A DNA stretch of 8,446 bases from Syntrophobacterales bacterium (GTDB taxonomy: Bacteria; Desulfobacterota; Syntrophobacteria; BM002). Numbering within the stretch: the first letter of the stretch is position 1; every line of letters starts with the position of its first letter. A model generated the notes under the pieces. That model ran no database searches. It was not told the DNA's origin and worked only from the letters and a program-made list of their open reading frames with translations. The stretch is from NCBI GenBank assembly GCA_030613915.1, contig JAUWKY010000075.1, forward strand, positions 1-8,446, given 5' to 3'. A program made the position numbers and the translations under genes. Positions 1 to 6,588 of the stretch are shown here, piece by piece.

Positions 1-371
1 CAGACCAGCCCCCAGCCCAAAACCGGCGTGGGAAACGCCACAGCGCAAATAGCCTAGCGTCCAGCATCAGCTTGACTGATATGCTTGCAATAGAGTATGT
101 TCAAGTATGCTTTATCTGGAGGGGTGGAAGAGCTTGCCAACTTATGGCCATGACCCTTGCTGGATTGCAACACTACCTCTTATCGCTTGCCAAGCTGATT
201 GACTCTGGTTTTTCTCTGGAGCCCCGCCCCGTGCACACTCCGGGAAAGCTTTAATTAATTTAGACCACTGCCTCTGGCAACGGTGGGATCTTTGTCTGCA
301 TGGCCCTGTTTTGTGCTGAGCGGTGTCCGCTTGGTATGCTCTGCTAAGGTGGTGCAGTCTGCGTATATCTC
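1..371. other. Intergenic/leader region upstream of the inositol operon, no convincing gene
   Basis: I see no supportable coding sequence here. A TTG-initiated frame from 72 to 254 exists but has no ribosome binding site and an unremarkable composition. There is a small hairpin at 25-39 (GGCGT, loop GGGAA, ACGCC). There are two exact copies of GCTTGCCAA at 132-140 and 185-193, spaced 53 bp (about five helical turns), and two copies of GGTGCAG at 351-357 and 376-382. None of these matches a riboswitch class that I can recognise. The region presumably holds the promoter of the inositol operon. Confidence 0.5.
311..340 (+). promoter_or_regulatory. Possible extended -10 promoter for the inositol operon
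   Basis: TTGTGC at 311-316 is followed after 18 nt by TATGCT at 335-340, preceded by TG in the extended -10 position (TGGTATGCT, 332-340). It would give a leader of roughly 55 nt before the ATG at 402. A second, weaker candidate farther upstream is TTGACT at 72-77 with TATGTT at 96-101 (18-nt spacer). Both are pattern matches with imperfect boxes, so this is tentative. Confidence 0.25.
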
Positions 372-401
372 ATGAGGTGCAGAAAGGAAGGCGAACAAGG
401 T

Positions 402-1565
402 ATGAGCAACATCAAAATCGGTATCATTGGGGTTGGAAATTGCGCCAGTTCATTGATTCAGGGAATCTATTATTACAGGGATAAGGGTAGCGAAGAGTCC
501 ATCGGCCTGATGCATTGGGACATCGGCGGATACAAGCCCTACGACATCGAGGTGGTAGCGGCCTTTGAGATCGACCGTCGCAAGGTTGGTAAGGATGTGG
601 CCGAGGCGATCTTCGAGAAACCAAACTGTACAACGGTGTTCTGCAACGACATACCAAAGACCGGTGTGGCCGTGCAGATGGGGCGGATCCTGGACGGATT
701 CTCCGACCATATGCACAACTATGACGACAAACACACCTTCGCCTTAGCCGACGAACCGGAACCTGACCAGCACGAAGTGATCCAGGTTCTCATGGAGTCG
801 GGCACGGAAGTCCTGTTAAACTACCTCCCGGTGGGCTCGGAGCAGGCTACCCGCTTTTATGCTGAGTGCGCCCTGGAAGCAGGGGTGGCCTTTATAAACA
901 ACATACCTGTCTTTATTGCCAGCGATCCTGTCAGGGCCAAGCGTTTCGAGGAGAGAAATCTTCCCATCATCGGTGACGACATCAAGTCGCAGCTCGGCGC
1001 CACCATCACCCACCGAGTACTGACCGATCTGTTCAATAAACGGGGGGTCAAGCTGGAACGCACCTATCAACTCAATACCGGAGGCAACACCGACTTCCTC
1101 AACATGCTCAACCGCAGCCGGTTGCTGTCCAAAAAGGAGTCCAAAACAGAAGCGGTCCAAGCGGTTGCAGCCCAGCGGATGGATGCCGAAAATATCCACA
1201 TCGGGCCCAGCGACTACGTAGCCTGGCAAAAGGATAACAAGGTCTGCTTCATCCGCATGGAAGGTAAGCTGTTCGGTGATGTACCCATGAATCTGGAGTT
1301 GCGTCTTTCAGTGGAAGATTCCCCCAATTCCGCCGGTGTCGGCATTGATGCCATCCGCTGTTGCAGGCTGGCACTGGACCGGGGCGAAGGCGGCGTCCTG
1401 TATGGGCCGTCAGCCTATTTCATGAAACATCCGCCCCGGCAGTACACAGATGATGAAGCCTATCGGCTGACCGAGACCTTTATCAACGGAACCTGGGGGA
1501 AGAAACCAGATGAAATGCCTGATTATCGCCGCCGGCAAAGGCAGCAGGCTGTGTCGGAAAGGTAA
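402..1565 (+). CDS. ino1: Myo-inositol-1-phosphate synthase (short prokaryotic type)
   Basis: This enzyme converts D-glucose-6-phosphate to L-myo-inositol-1-phosphate with NAD+ as internal redox cofactor, the committed step of inositol synthesis. The 387-aa product fits the short prokaryotic class rather than the ~500-aa eukaryotic one. It opens with a Rossmann loop ([12 protein letters not shown], residues 6-17). The family core follows: [11 protein letters not shown] (166-176), [15 protein letters not shown] (191-205), [11 protein letters not shown] (225-235) and the lysine-rich [10 protein letters not shown] (243-252), then [13 protein letters not shown] near 307-319. I chose the ATG at 402 because AGGAAGG lies about 10 nt upstream; an in-frame ATG at 372 would add ten non-conserved residues ([10 protein letters not shown]). 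The last ~18 codons overlap the next gene in another frame and encode a basic, low-complexity tail (YRRRQRQQ) that looks like read-through past an ancestral stop. It supplies the substrate of the next gene's enzyme. Confidence 0.95.
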   Translation: MSNIKIGIIGVGNCASSLIQGIYYYRDKGSEESIGLMHWDIGGYKPYDIEVVAAFEIDRRKVGKDVAEAIFEKPNCTTVFCNDIPKTGVAVQMGRILDGFSDHMHNYDDKHTFALADEPEPDQHEVIQVLMESGTEVLLNYLPVGSEQATRFYAECALEAGVAFINNIPVFIASDPVRAKRFEERNLPIIGDDIKSQLGATITHRVLTDLFNKRGVKLERTYQLNTGGNTDFLNMLNRSRLLSKKESKTEAVQAVAAQRMDAENIHIGPSDYVAWQKDNKVCFIRMEGKLFGDVPMNLELRLSVEDSPNSAGVGIDAIRCCRLALDRGEGGVLYGPSAYFMKHPPRQYTDDEAYRLTETFINGTWGKKPDEMPDYRRRQRQQAVSER

Positions 1566-2832
1566 TTGCAAACCCCTCGTCCCCATCCTGGGGGTACCCC
1601 TCATTGAGCGGGTGATCCGCTGCGCCATCCAGGGAGAAAACGATGATTTTTATGTGGTCAGCGGCTACCAAGGGGACCGGGTGCGTGATTTTCTGGACGG
1701 TTTGGCCCGCCGCTGCCGTGTAAAGATCACACATATCATCAACGACGACTGGGAACTGGACAACGGGCTATCAGTGCTCAAGGCCAGGGAGTACCTGGAC
1801 GGCCCCTTCCTCCTGTTGATGGGTGATCACCTCTTCGATCCCGTCATCCTGCGCGATCTGACCAGGAGGCCAATCAGCGAGGGGGAGATCATCCTCGCCG
1901 TGGACTCCTACACCACGAACTCGCTAATCGACATGGACGATGTCACGCGGGTGCAGTTGGAAAACGGCAAGGTGCGTGACATTGGCAAGGGGTTGGCATC
2001 GTTCAATGGCGTGGATGCTGGTATCTTTCTCTGTACCCCCGTGCTGTTTGAGGCATTGGAGCGAAGCGCGGCGATACATGGAGATACCAGTCTATCAGGT
2101 GGGGTGCGCTGCCTGGCCACCGCAGGCAAGGTGAAAGCCTTGGACATCCAAGGCAGGTTCTGGCTGGACGTTGACGATCCCAAGGCTCTGGAAAAGGCAG
2201 AGCGCGTCCTGCTGGAGCAAGTGCGGGACAAGCCCAACGACGGCCCGGTTTCCAGGTACCTCAACCGTCCACTGTCGGTGAGAATCTCCCGACAGCTGAC
2301 ACGACTGGCGATATCCCCCAACCAGATATCGCTGGTGTCGTTTCTGTTTTCCCTTCTTGCTGCAGGGCTGTTCGCGGTAGGCGGCTATCCCGCCCTGCTG
2401 GCTGGCGGCGTACTTGCCCAGGTTGCCTCCATAATTGACGGTTGCGACGGTGAGGTGGCACGGCTGAAGTTCCGTGAGAGCGATTTCGGCGGCTGGTTCG
2501 ACGCGGTGCTGGACCGCTATGCCGATGCCTTCCTGTTGTTCGGACTAACATGGCACGCCTATGGTGCAAGAGCTGATGGGATTGCTCTCCTTATAGGTTT
2601 TTTGGCGATTATCGGCTCCTTCATGCTGAGCTACACCGCCGACAAATACGACAGTCTCATGCGCGGTCGCATTGCTGGCGGCAGGAGGCTGCGTATCGGC
2701 CGCGATATCCGGGTTTTCCTCATCTTTTTGGGTGCCCTCTTCAACCAGCCTTTTGGAGCCCTGGCGGTCATTGCCGTCCTGATGAACACAGAAACTGTTC
2801 GCAGAGTGATTGTGTGTCGTGGCAAGAAGTAG
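1510..2832 (+). CDS. Bifunctional inositol-1-phosphate cytidylyltransferase / CDP-alcohol phosphotransferase (IPCT-DIPPS type)
   Basis: A two-domain fusion. Residues 1-~235 form a nucleotidyltransferase: the signature loop AAGKGSRL (7-14), KPLVPILG (21-28), the metal-site MGDHLF (104-109) and [10 protein letters not shown] (218-227). Residues ~245-440 form a membrane CDP-alcohol phosphotransferase with the full motif D310-x2-D313-G-x2-A-R318-x8-G327-x3-D331-x3-D335, flanked by hydrophobic segments (about 273-308, 338-348, 357-374, 402-425). In characterised homologues of hyperthermophiles (Archaeoglobus, Thermotoga) the first domain makes CDP-inositol and the second joins it to inositol-1-phosphate, giving phospho-di-myo-inositol phosphate. 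The ATG at 1510 is preceded by GGGGGA nine nt upstream and lies inside the synthase gene, suggesting coupled translation. Inositol as substrate is inferred from fold plus neighbour; an inositol-phospholipid product is an alternative. Confidence 0.88.
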   Translation: MKCLIIAAGKGSRLCRKGNCKPLVPILGVPLIERVIRCAIQGENDDFYVVSGYQGDRVRDFLDGLARRCRVKITHIINDDWELDNGLSVLKAREYLDGPFLLLMGDHLFDPVILRDLTRRPISEGEIILAVDSYTTNSLIDMDDVTRVQLENGKVRDIGKGLASFNGVDAGIFLCTPVLFEALERSAAIHGDTSLSGGVRCLATAGKVKALDIQGRFWLDVDDPKALEKAERVLLEQVRDKPNDGPVSRYLNRPLSVRISRQLTRLAISPNQISLVSFLFSLLAAGLFAVGGYPALLAGGVLAQVASIIDGCDGEVARLKFRESDFGGWFDAVLDRYADAFLLFGLTWHAYGARADGIALLIGFLAIIGSFMLSYTADKYDSLMRGRIAGGRRLRIGRDIRVFLIFLGALFNQPFGALAVIAVLMNTETVRRVIVCRGKK

Positions 2833-3424
2833 CATCGAGTGCACGAAGCGAAGGATCAGGGCGATTGTGGCCGGCTCCTCCGTTCCGGAAGACCCCCGCC
2901 ACGCAGAAAACACTCTTGACTGGCTACTGCGGCTCAAACCGGACGCCGATGAACCCTTGCAGATTGCCGCCCTCGGACATGATATCGAGCGGGCCCTTGT
3001 AGCAGGCAAGGTAAAGCGGGCCGATTTCCCTGACTATGACATGTTCAAGGCCGCCCACGCCCGAAACAGCGCGGAAATTTTAAAGCAGATTATGGAAGAG
3101 TGTGGAGTAGAGCAGGCCATTACCAGCGAGGTGTGCCGGCTGGTTTGCCGCCACGAGACCGGGGGCGACCCCCGCGCCGACCTTATAAGAGATGCCGATA
3201 GCATTTCTTTCTTTGAGGTTAATCTGCCTCTTTATTACGAGCGCCACAGCCGCGAAGAAGCCTTGCGGCGTTGTGTCTGGGGTTACCGCAGGCTTTCCGA
3301 GAGAATGCGGCAGGTTGCACAAACGCTTTCCTATGACAATGATGAACTCAATGGGTTGCTGAAGGAGGCGATATGCAAGGCTTCTGCCTGTCTTCAAGGG
3401 GAGGTTTCTTCCAGTGGTAGATAA
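2819..3424 (+). CDS. HD-domain phosphohydrolase
   Basis: A soluble ~201-aa protein with the metal-dependent HD fold. Visible ligands are H28 (DPRHAENT), the H54-D55 pair (ALGHDIER), H80, H112 (CRHETGG) and D125/D127 (LIRDADSISFF). The family hydrolyses phosphate mono- or diesters, often of nucleotides. The start is uncertain. The best choice is GTG at 2819, which overlaps the upstream stop by 14 nt; TTG 2810 and GTG 2867 are alternatives, and none has a strong Shine-Dalgarno, which fits translational coupling. As third gene of an inositol operon it is a candidate to dephosphorylate an inositol-phosphate intermediate or to regulate the pathway. The operon context is seen; the substrate is a guess. 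Confidence 0.82.
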   Translation: MARSSIECTKRRIRAIVAGSSVPEDPRHAENTLDWLLRLKPDADEPLQIAALGHDIERALVAGKVKRADFPDYDMFKAAHARNSAEILKQIMEECGVEQAITSEVCRLVCRHETGGDPRADLIRDADSISFFEVNLPLYYERHSREEALRRCVWGYRRLSERMRQVAQTLSYDNDELNGLLKEAICKASACLQGEVSSSGR

Positions 3425-3667
3425 ATCATTTTCCCTTCTACGCTACCCTTTTGGGAAACATTTCCATTATTGGAATAGGCAGAAAATTCATTCATACTAA
3501 ATAGTTAGGTGCCAACGTCTTTACCGGAGCCATGAGCCGCTGCTTTCAAGGCCATGGCCGAGAACTTACGGGGGCGGCTATGAACAGTGGTTTCTGATGT
3601 GATTCCGTTTCAACAATCAAAGAACGGTGGCGTATCTGACAGTGATATAGAAAAAGGATTTTGCGAG
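3425..3667. other. Intergenic stretch with palindrome and possible stem structure
   Basis: There is no gene and no clear intrinsic terminator after the HD gene; only weak stems such as TTCCA-TTAT-TGGAA are visible. Further on, a perfect 10-bp palindrome GGCCATGGCC (3550-3559) sits inside an outer pair AGCCGC (3535-3540) / GCGGCT (3574-3579), with GCCATG (3529-3534) able to pair alternatively with CATGGC (3553-3558). This could be a structured leader for the following interrupted gene or chance; I do not recognise a known RNA family. Confidence 0.3.
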
Positions 3668-4177
3668 ATGAATGTGCCTGATGATACCCAGATTTTCGCT
3701 CAGACCTTTAGGGTGTGGATCCGACGAACCTGCAGAGAATGGAACGTCGAGTTGCCGCCCGAATCTTACTACTCTGAGGTTTATGCTCGCCTCCCTGTTG
3801 GACTTCGTACAACTCTCGAGTTCGGCTACAAACAAGGTCTGCTACTGGATGCTGGGAAATCCAAGACCGGTAGTGCTGGATTTTGACCTAAAGGAGTACC
3901 GGATTCAAAGGGCCCTTATAGTCGGTTCGAGAAGGATAGCCAAAAGAAGCAACCTCGACCTGCATGGGAGTATTTCATTCAGGTTGCCGAATATGTGCGC
4001 CTTTACGAAACCTTCAAGGATGAGGACTATGTATTAACGTTCGAAGATGATCTCGCTGTGCATTATAGCTTTGTCACATTCTTGGCCGCAGGACCTTCTC
4101 GTTCCTGTTCCACGTCAAAACTCACCCGGTCGCCTTCACACAGATTTTTGAATCGAGGCGTATTGATCGAGAGGTGA
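3668..4177 (+). pseudogene. Conserved-looking hypothetical gene interrupted by a single in-frame TGA
   Basis: Frame 2 is open from 3584 to 4177 except for TGA at 3884-3886. The best start is ATG 3668 with AAGGA nine nt upstream; GTG 3587 would extend it by 27 codons. Codons 1-72 encode a plausible soluble segment (VWIRRTCREWNVELPPE, then LPVGLRTTLEFGYKQG). After the stop the same frame continues in equally protein-like sequence (PKGVPDSKGPYSRFEKD, then WEYFIQVAEYVRLYETFKD) to about 4070. From there it runs antisense through the 3' part of the cold-shock gene and is probably no longer real coding. A TGG or CGA to TGA change would explain the break. I do not recognise the family. It may instead express as a 72-aa truncated protein. 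No SECIS-like element was evident, so selenocysteine is unlikely. Confidence 0.6.
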
Positions 4178-4263
4178 TGAACAAATACGTCGGGACCGTC
4201 GTCCTGCTCAATAATGCCATATCCCCTCTCTACACTAAACCACTTTACGGTTCCTTCTGCCAC
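4063..4263 (-). CDS. Cold-shock domain protein (CspA family)
   Basis: A 66-aa single OB-fold protein that binds single-stranded RNA or DNA and commonly acts as an RNA chaperone. It shows the family opening AEGTVKWFS (2-10), an RNP1 variant RGYGII (13-18, usually KGFGFI) and RNP2 DVFVHH (25-30). I chose the GTG at 4263 because GGAGGAG (4279-4273) lies nine nt upstream and the product then begins as family members do; a longer frame from TTG 4281 would translate through that ribosome binding site. It is last in the co-directional minus-strand array, 157 nt after the double zinc-ribbon gene, so it may have its own promoter. Its 3' half is overlapped antisense by the interrupted gene. Confidence 0.95.
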   Translation of the reverse strand: MAEGTVKWFSVERGYGIIEQDDGPDVFVHHLSINTPRFKNLCEGDRVSFDVEQEREGPAAKNVTKL

Positions 4264-4313
4264 AGTGCTGATCTCCTCCAATAAACAATAAGATATCTGT
4301 CATGGTCCCAAGC

Positions 4314-4354
4314 CTCGGATCGCCACCTCTGACAAAGGAAAAGATCCTTCCGAG
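4314..4354 (-). other. Possible structured leader upstream of the cold-shock gene
   Basis: CTCGGA (4314-4319) is complementary to TCCGAG (4349-4354), with a nested AGGA/TCCT stem (4336-4339 with 4345-4348). The structure would lie about 50 nt upstream of the cold-shock GTG. Cold-shock genes often have long structured leaders that control translation, but this particular fold is only a visual match. Confidence 0.25.
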
Positions 4355-4420
4355 CGAAACCGACCCGCATTTAACCTCACAATTTCCACTACCGGGAGAT
4401 TTACTTCGTAATTGTCATCT

Positions 4421-4633
4421 TTATTGGATAAGCCGTTCACCACAATGCAGACAGTATGTATTTCTTTTGCGTCGACTTATAGCATGTTCCTCGTCACTAC
4501 ACTCTCTAATGAGGATGGCTTCATTTACCACCTCGCCACAGAGTGGGCAAAAGCGTACCGGAGGATTTGTTCGCCCGTGATTAAAGTTGGGGCATCTCTT
4601 TCGCTGCATTATCATTCTTCGCTCTTTCTCCAT
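4421..4633 (-). CDS. Small double zinc-ribbon protein, function unknown
   Basis: A 70-aa basic protein with two sets of likely zinc ligands. The first is C14 and H19 (RCPNFNHGRTN) with C29-x2-C32 (RFCPLCGEVVN). The second is C45 and H50 (CSDEEH) with C61-x2-C64 (YCLHCGERL). The duplicated spacing suggests two zinc-stabilised knuckles, typical of small nucleic-acid-binding or adaptor proteins; no enzyme motif is visible. The start is uncertain: ATG 4633 lacks a good ribosome binding site, while ATG 4615 (GGAG 12 nt upstream) or ATG 4609 would remove six or eight non-conserved residues. It lies between pgsA and the cold-shock gene on the same strand. It resembles uncharacterised zinc-ribbon proteins I associate with deltaproteobacteria, from memory only. 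Confidence 0.8.
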   Translation of the reverse strand: MEKERRMIMQRKRCPNFNHGRTNPPVRFCPLCGEVVNEAILIRECSDEEHAISRRKRNTYCLHCGERLIQ

Positions 4634-4761
4634 CTATGAGTACGAACTCTCAAAAAGCTCTGTCATTCTATCACTCAGTTCGTTCTCACAAAATGGCATT
4701 ATGATTAACGTCGGGTCTCATCCTTTAACCGTGAAGTAACTCTGTTTTATGTAAGGTCCAG

Positions 4762-4777
4762 CTCCGACCATTCGGAG
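4762..4777 (-). terminator. Hairpin just after the pgsA stop, without a U-tract
   Basis: CTCCGA and TCGGAG form a perfect 6-bp stem with a 4-nt loop, starting five nt beyond the stop codon of the phosphatidyltransferase gene as transcribed. There is no run of T after it on the minus strand, so it may attenuate, stabilise the mRNA 3' end, or do nothing. It is the clearest hairpin found between genes of the array. Confidence 0.3.
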
Positions 4778-4781
4778 AGGG

Positions 4782-5342
4782 TTAGGAGCTTCTTAAATGG
4801 TCCTTATATTCCCTGACGTATACCCATCCCGACCAAACTGTGGTGGCTAAGATGACCGCCATGATGAAATTGGCAACCAGGGGCAGTCTAAGGCTTACTT
4901 CGCGACTGTAATCGCCAGTAGGAATCATAAAGAGCAAAATACTGCCACCTATCATCTGCACCAAGGTTTTTATTTTCCCCCATCGGCTAGCCACAATAAC
5001 GACACTTGCCTGCTGAGAGACTATGGCCCTAAACCCGGTGATAGAAACCTCCCTGCCGACGATAAGGATCGCCATCCACGCGGCCACGATCTGATACTTC
5101 ACCATGACGATAAAGGCGCTCATGGTGAGCAGCTTATCGGCCAAAGGATCAAGGAAAGTCCCTAGCACAGTGACCTCGCTGCGGCTTCGAGCAAAGTAGC
5201 CGTCTAAAGGGTCTGTGGCACAGGCCAGCACGAAAATTGAAGCAGCGACGAATCTGGTCCAAGTGGCATCTGGAATGGTGAATACAATGAAAACCGGGAC
5301 AAGGATAATCCGTAACAGGGTAATTTTGTTGGCCAGGGTCAT
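4782..5342 (-). CDS. pgsA: CDP-diacylglycerol--glycerol-3-phosphate 3-phosphatidyltransferase (PgsA)
   Basis: An integral membrane enzyme that makes phosphatidylglycerol phosphate from CDP-diacylglycerol and glycerol-3-phosphate, committing lipid flux to phosphatidylglycerol and cardiolipin. At 186 aa it has the normal PgsA length. The N-terminus NKITLLRIILVPVF is typical. The catalytic motif is complete: D44-x2-D47-G48-x2-A51-R52-x8-G61-x3-D65-x3-D69. The later blocks VGREVSITGFR (95-105) and WGKIKTLVQM (121-130) also match the family. Hydrophobic segments at about 7-23, 30-43, 72-97, 125-141 and 153-172 fit a multispanning protein. The ATG at 5342 has only a weak ribosome binding site; a six-codon mini-frame (5359-5339) ends in ATGA overlap with it. 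It sits among small nucleic-acid-binding genes. A second CDP-alcohol transferase domain lies in the inositol operon of this window. Confidence 0.93.
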   Translation of the reverse strand: MTLANKITLLRIILVPVFIVFTIPDATWTRFVAASIFVLACATDPLDGYFARSRSEVTVLGTFLDPLADKLLTMSAFIVMVKYQIVAAWMAILIVGREVSITGFRAIVSQQASVVIVASRWGKIKTLVQMIGGSILLFMIPTGDYSREVSLRLPLVANFIMAVILATTVWSGWVYVREYKDHLRSS

Positions 5343-5468
5343 GTATTGTTTATTCTCATGGGCAAGGCTGAGGTTTAAGCGGGTGTCTTTATGAAGGCGC
5401 TCTTCCCATCTCCATTCGCAGCCAGCTTCAATGATGATGGCCAGCAGACTGAAATCCGATGGGTTGAA

Positions 5469-5720
5469 TTATGCCCCCTCAGCCTCACCAAATTCCCGGG
5501 ACATAAACGTATGACATTTCTTGCACAAGAAATAATTCGGCCCCTCAATTGGCTTGCCGCACCTCCAGCAAATGCGCTTCTTACTCTTTTTGCTGTGGGA
5601 GACTCGGTTGCCCTTGCTTTGAGCTGCGGTTTTGGAGTCGGCAGGTAAGTCTGCGCTATCCGAGCAAGCATCTACGTCTTGCCCCTTGCCACCCTTGTCG
5701 CCAATTGGGCTCTCCTGCAT
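5469..5720 (-). CDS. Small C-terminal zinc-ribbon protein, function unknown
   Basis: An 83-aa protein whose first half is polar and probably disordered (acidic, then Ser/Lys-rich around 36-48). Its C-terminus carries one treble-clef-like ribbon: C51-x2-C54 (ICWRCGKPI) and C66-x2-C69-H70 (FLCKKCH). There is no catalytic motif. The ATG at 5720 has AGGA nine nt upstream. It follows the KH-domain gene by 48 nt, and 126 nt separate it from pgsA. The zinc knuckle after a lysine-rich linker suggests nucleic-acid or ribosome binding, but this is inference. Confidence 0.75.
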   Translation of the reverse strand: MQESPIGDKGGKGQDVDACSDSADLPADSKTAAQSKGNRVSHSKKSKKRICWRCGKPIEGPNYFLCKKCHTFMSREFGEAEGA

Positions 5721-5769
5721 CGCCTAAATCCTGACTGTAGAGCTAGTTGAATGGAACGTCTAACCGCCC

Positions 5770-6006
5770 TTATTCGGTTAGTTCAAGGATAATGCTACTT
5801 TTTGCTTTACCTGCAGCTGCCGACAGAATTGTCCGCAAGGCAGTGATGGTCACACCCTTCTTTCCGATCACCTTGCCGATATCTGCTTCATGGACTCCTA
5901 GTTCCAATACAGTGGTTGATATGCCCTTCGTTTCCGTGACAACTACCTGTTCAGGATAATCCACCAATGCTTTCACAATATATTCGGCCAGAGCCCTGAT
6001 TTCCAT
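5770..6006 (-). CDS. khpA: KH-domain RNA-binding protein (KhpA family)
   Basis: A 78-aa single KH domain, the usual length of KhpA, a small RNA-binding protein that in other bacteria pairs with KhpB and affects mRNA/sRNA fate and cell-envelope growth. The hallmark is IGKVIGKKG (43-51), containing the GxxG loop (G48-K-K-G51), followed by TITALRTILSAAAGKA (53-68). The N-terminus (EIRALAEYIVKALVDYPEQV) is also typical. In many genomes khpA lies between rpsP and rimM in a ribosomal operon; here it lies in an array of small unknown genes, 41 nt after the 80-aa gene, so it may be a second copy or relocated. Confidence 0.93.
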   Translation of the reverse strand: MEIRALAEYIVKALVDYPEQVVVTETKGISTTVLELGVHEADIGKVIGKKGVTITALRTILSAAAGKAKSSIILELTE

Positions 6007-6047
6007 CTATTTCACCGCCCTTTTAGCACAATGGATCAGCTTTCTCT

Positions 6048-6290
6048 CTACGATGTCCCGCCTTGCGGGGAAGCTGGTTTTGTCTTCTCTGGCTCGATGA
6101 ACATATTCCCCTCGTCCGGAAAATCACCATTGTGCTCCCCCAACATTCTCTCAATGGACTCCATTACGGCCTGGCGGTTGGCCTCGGTATCCCTGGGGCG
6201 AATCTTCCAAATAAAATCAGAGCCAATCGCTTCCTTTATTAACTTCTCAAATTGTTCCCAAGAACAATCGAGTACGTTTTCTTTCAACAT
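6048..6290 (-). CDS. Small conserved-looking hypothetical protein (80 aa)
   Basis: I do not recognise this family. The 80-aa product is mostly charged and probably helical: a first helix around 9-23 (CSWEQFEKLIKEAIGS), a short strand-like DFIWKIRPRD (25-34), then TEANRQAVMESIERMLG (35-51). A proline-rich polar tail follows. It has no zinc ligands and no membrane segment. The ATG at 6290 has AAGGTG about five nt upstream, a good ribosome binding site, which with the clean frame supports a real gene. It is 41 nt upstream of khpA. Confidence 0.7.
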   Translation of the reverse strand: MLKENVLDCSWEQFEKLIKEAIGSDFIWKIRPRDTEANRQAVMESIERMLGEHNGDFPDEGNMFIEPEKTKPASPQGGTS

Positions 6291-6414
6291 AAAACACCTT
6301 TCAGTCTTTATTTTCGCTATTCCCGCTTACAATAAGTAAAAACCAAACGCAATGAATGCTTGTCTCACCAACTTTCAGTTGAAAGGCTGTGAACTCAATG
6401 TGATTGTAAGTCGT
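6291..6414. other. 124-nt gap with overlapping small stems
   Basis: On the minus strand the motif CTTTCAACTGAAAG (stem CTTTC/GAAAG) overlaps CAACTGAAAGTTG (stem CAACT/AGTTG), so two mutually exclusive hairpins are possible near 6370-6385. No T-tract follows. No good promoter boxes were found. It could act as an attenuator or processing site between the 57-aa and 80-aa genes. Confidence 0.2.
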
Positions 6415-6588
6415 TCAATCTCCCTCTGTATAGAGTTTCCTATGTGTAAAACCGCTGACTTTTTGCCTATCCAAGTTATACTTTTTGACGATCTCAGGAT
6501 CGACGTAGACTTTCTCACCGTTTATGATTACGTAGACTTTTCTGTAAACTCTTTCTACTTCCTTATCCTTTTTTTTGCCGTAAGACAT
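6415..6588 (-). CDS. 57-aa hypothetical protein translationally coupled to the upstream zinc-ribbon gene
   Basis: A short gene easily missed by length cut-offs. Its ATG (6588-6586) shares one base with the TAA of the upstream gene (6590-6588), giving TAATG, and AAGGAAGG lies about ten nt upstream. The product begins MSYGKKKDKEVERVYRK, continues with a beta-rich core (KVYVIINGEKVYVDPEIVKK, 17-36), and ends THRKLYTEGD before TGA at 6417-6415. It is strongly basic (many Lys/Arg), soluble and free of cysteine. Family unknown; the composition suggests nucleic-acid or ribosome contact. The coupling argues that it acts with the zinc-ribbon protein. Confidence 0.75.
   Translation of the reverse strand: MSYGKKKDKEVERVYRKVYVIINGEKVYVDPEIVKKYNLDRQKVSGFTHRKLYTEGD

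Noticed and set aside
1..60. Possible riboswitch-like segment at the left edge
   Set aside because: The CGCAAA-like string and one hairpin do not reproduce the conserved core of c-di-GMP, cobalamin or other classes I know.
72..254. 60-aa plus-strand frame upstream of the inositol operon
   Set aside because: TTG start, no ribosome binding site, no recognisable composition or motif.
816..1229. 137-aa minus-strand frame inside the inositol synthase gene
   Set aside because: Shadow of a clearly conserved plus-strand gene. The same applies to minus-strand frames at 1908-2321 and 2545-3009.
3884..3886. TGA as a selenocysteine codon
   Set aside because: No convincing SECIS-like hairpin immediately downstream (only the AAGGGCCCTT palindrome at 3908-3917) and no redox motif around the site.
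3672..4037. 121-aa frame overlapping the interrupted gene
   Set aside because: Serine-rich low-quality composition typical of an out-of-frame shadow; the neighbouring frame has the ribosome binding site and protein-like sequence on both sides of the TGA.
5339..5359. Six-codon mini-frame ending in ATGA overlap with pgsA
   Set aside because: Too short to distinguish from chance and no ribosome binding site of its own.
5343..5468. Open frame of about 42 codons between the zinc-ribbon stop and pgsA, in frame with pgsA
   Set aside because: No ATG, GTG or TTG start in it; PgsA homologues begin at the ATG chosen. An open stretch this long is not unlikely by chance.
5375..5671. 98-aa minus-strand frame overlapping the 83-aa zinc-ribbon gene
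   Set aside because: The overlapping frame carries the C-x2-C pairs and a good ribosome binding site; this one is arginine/alanine-rich shadow sequence.
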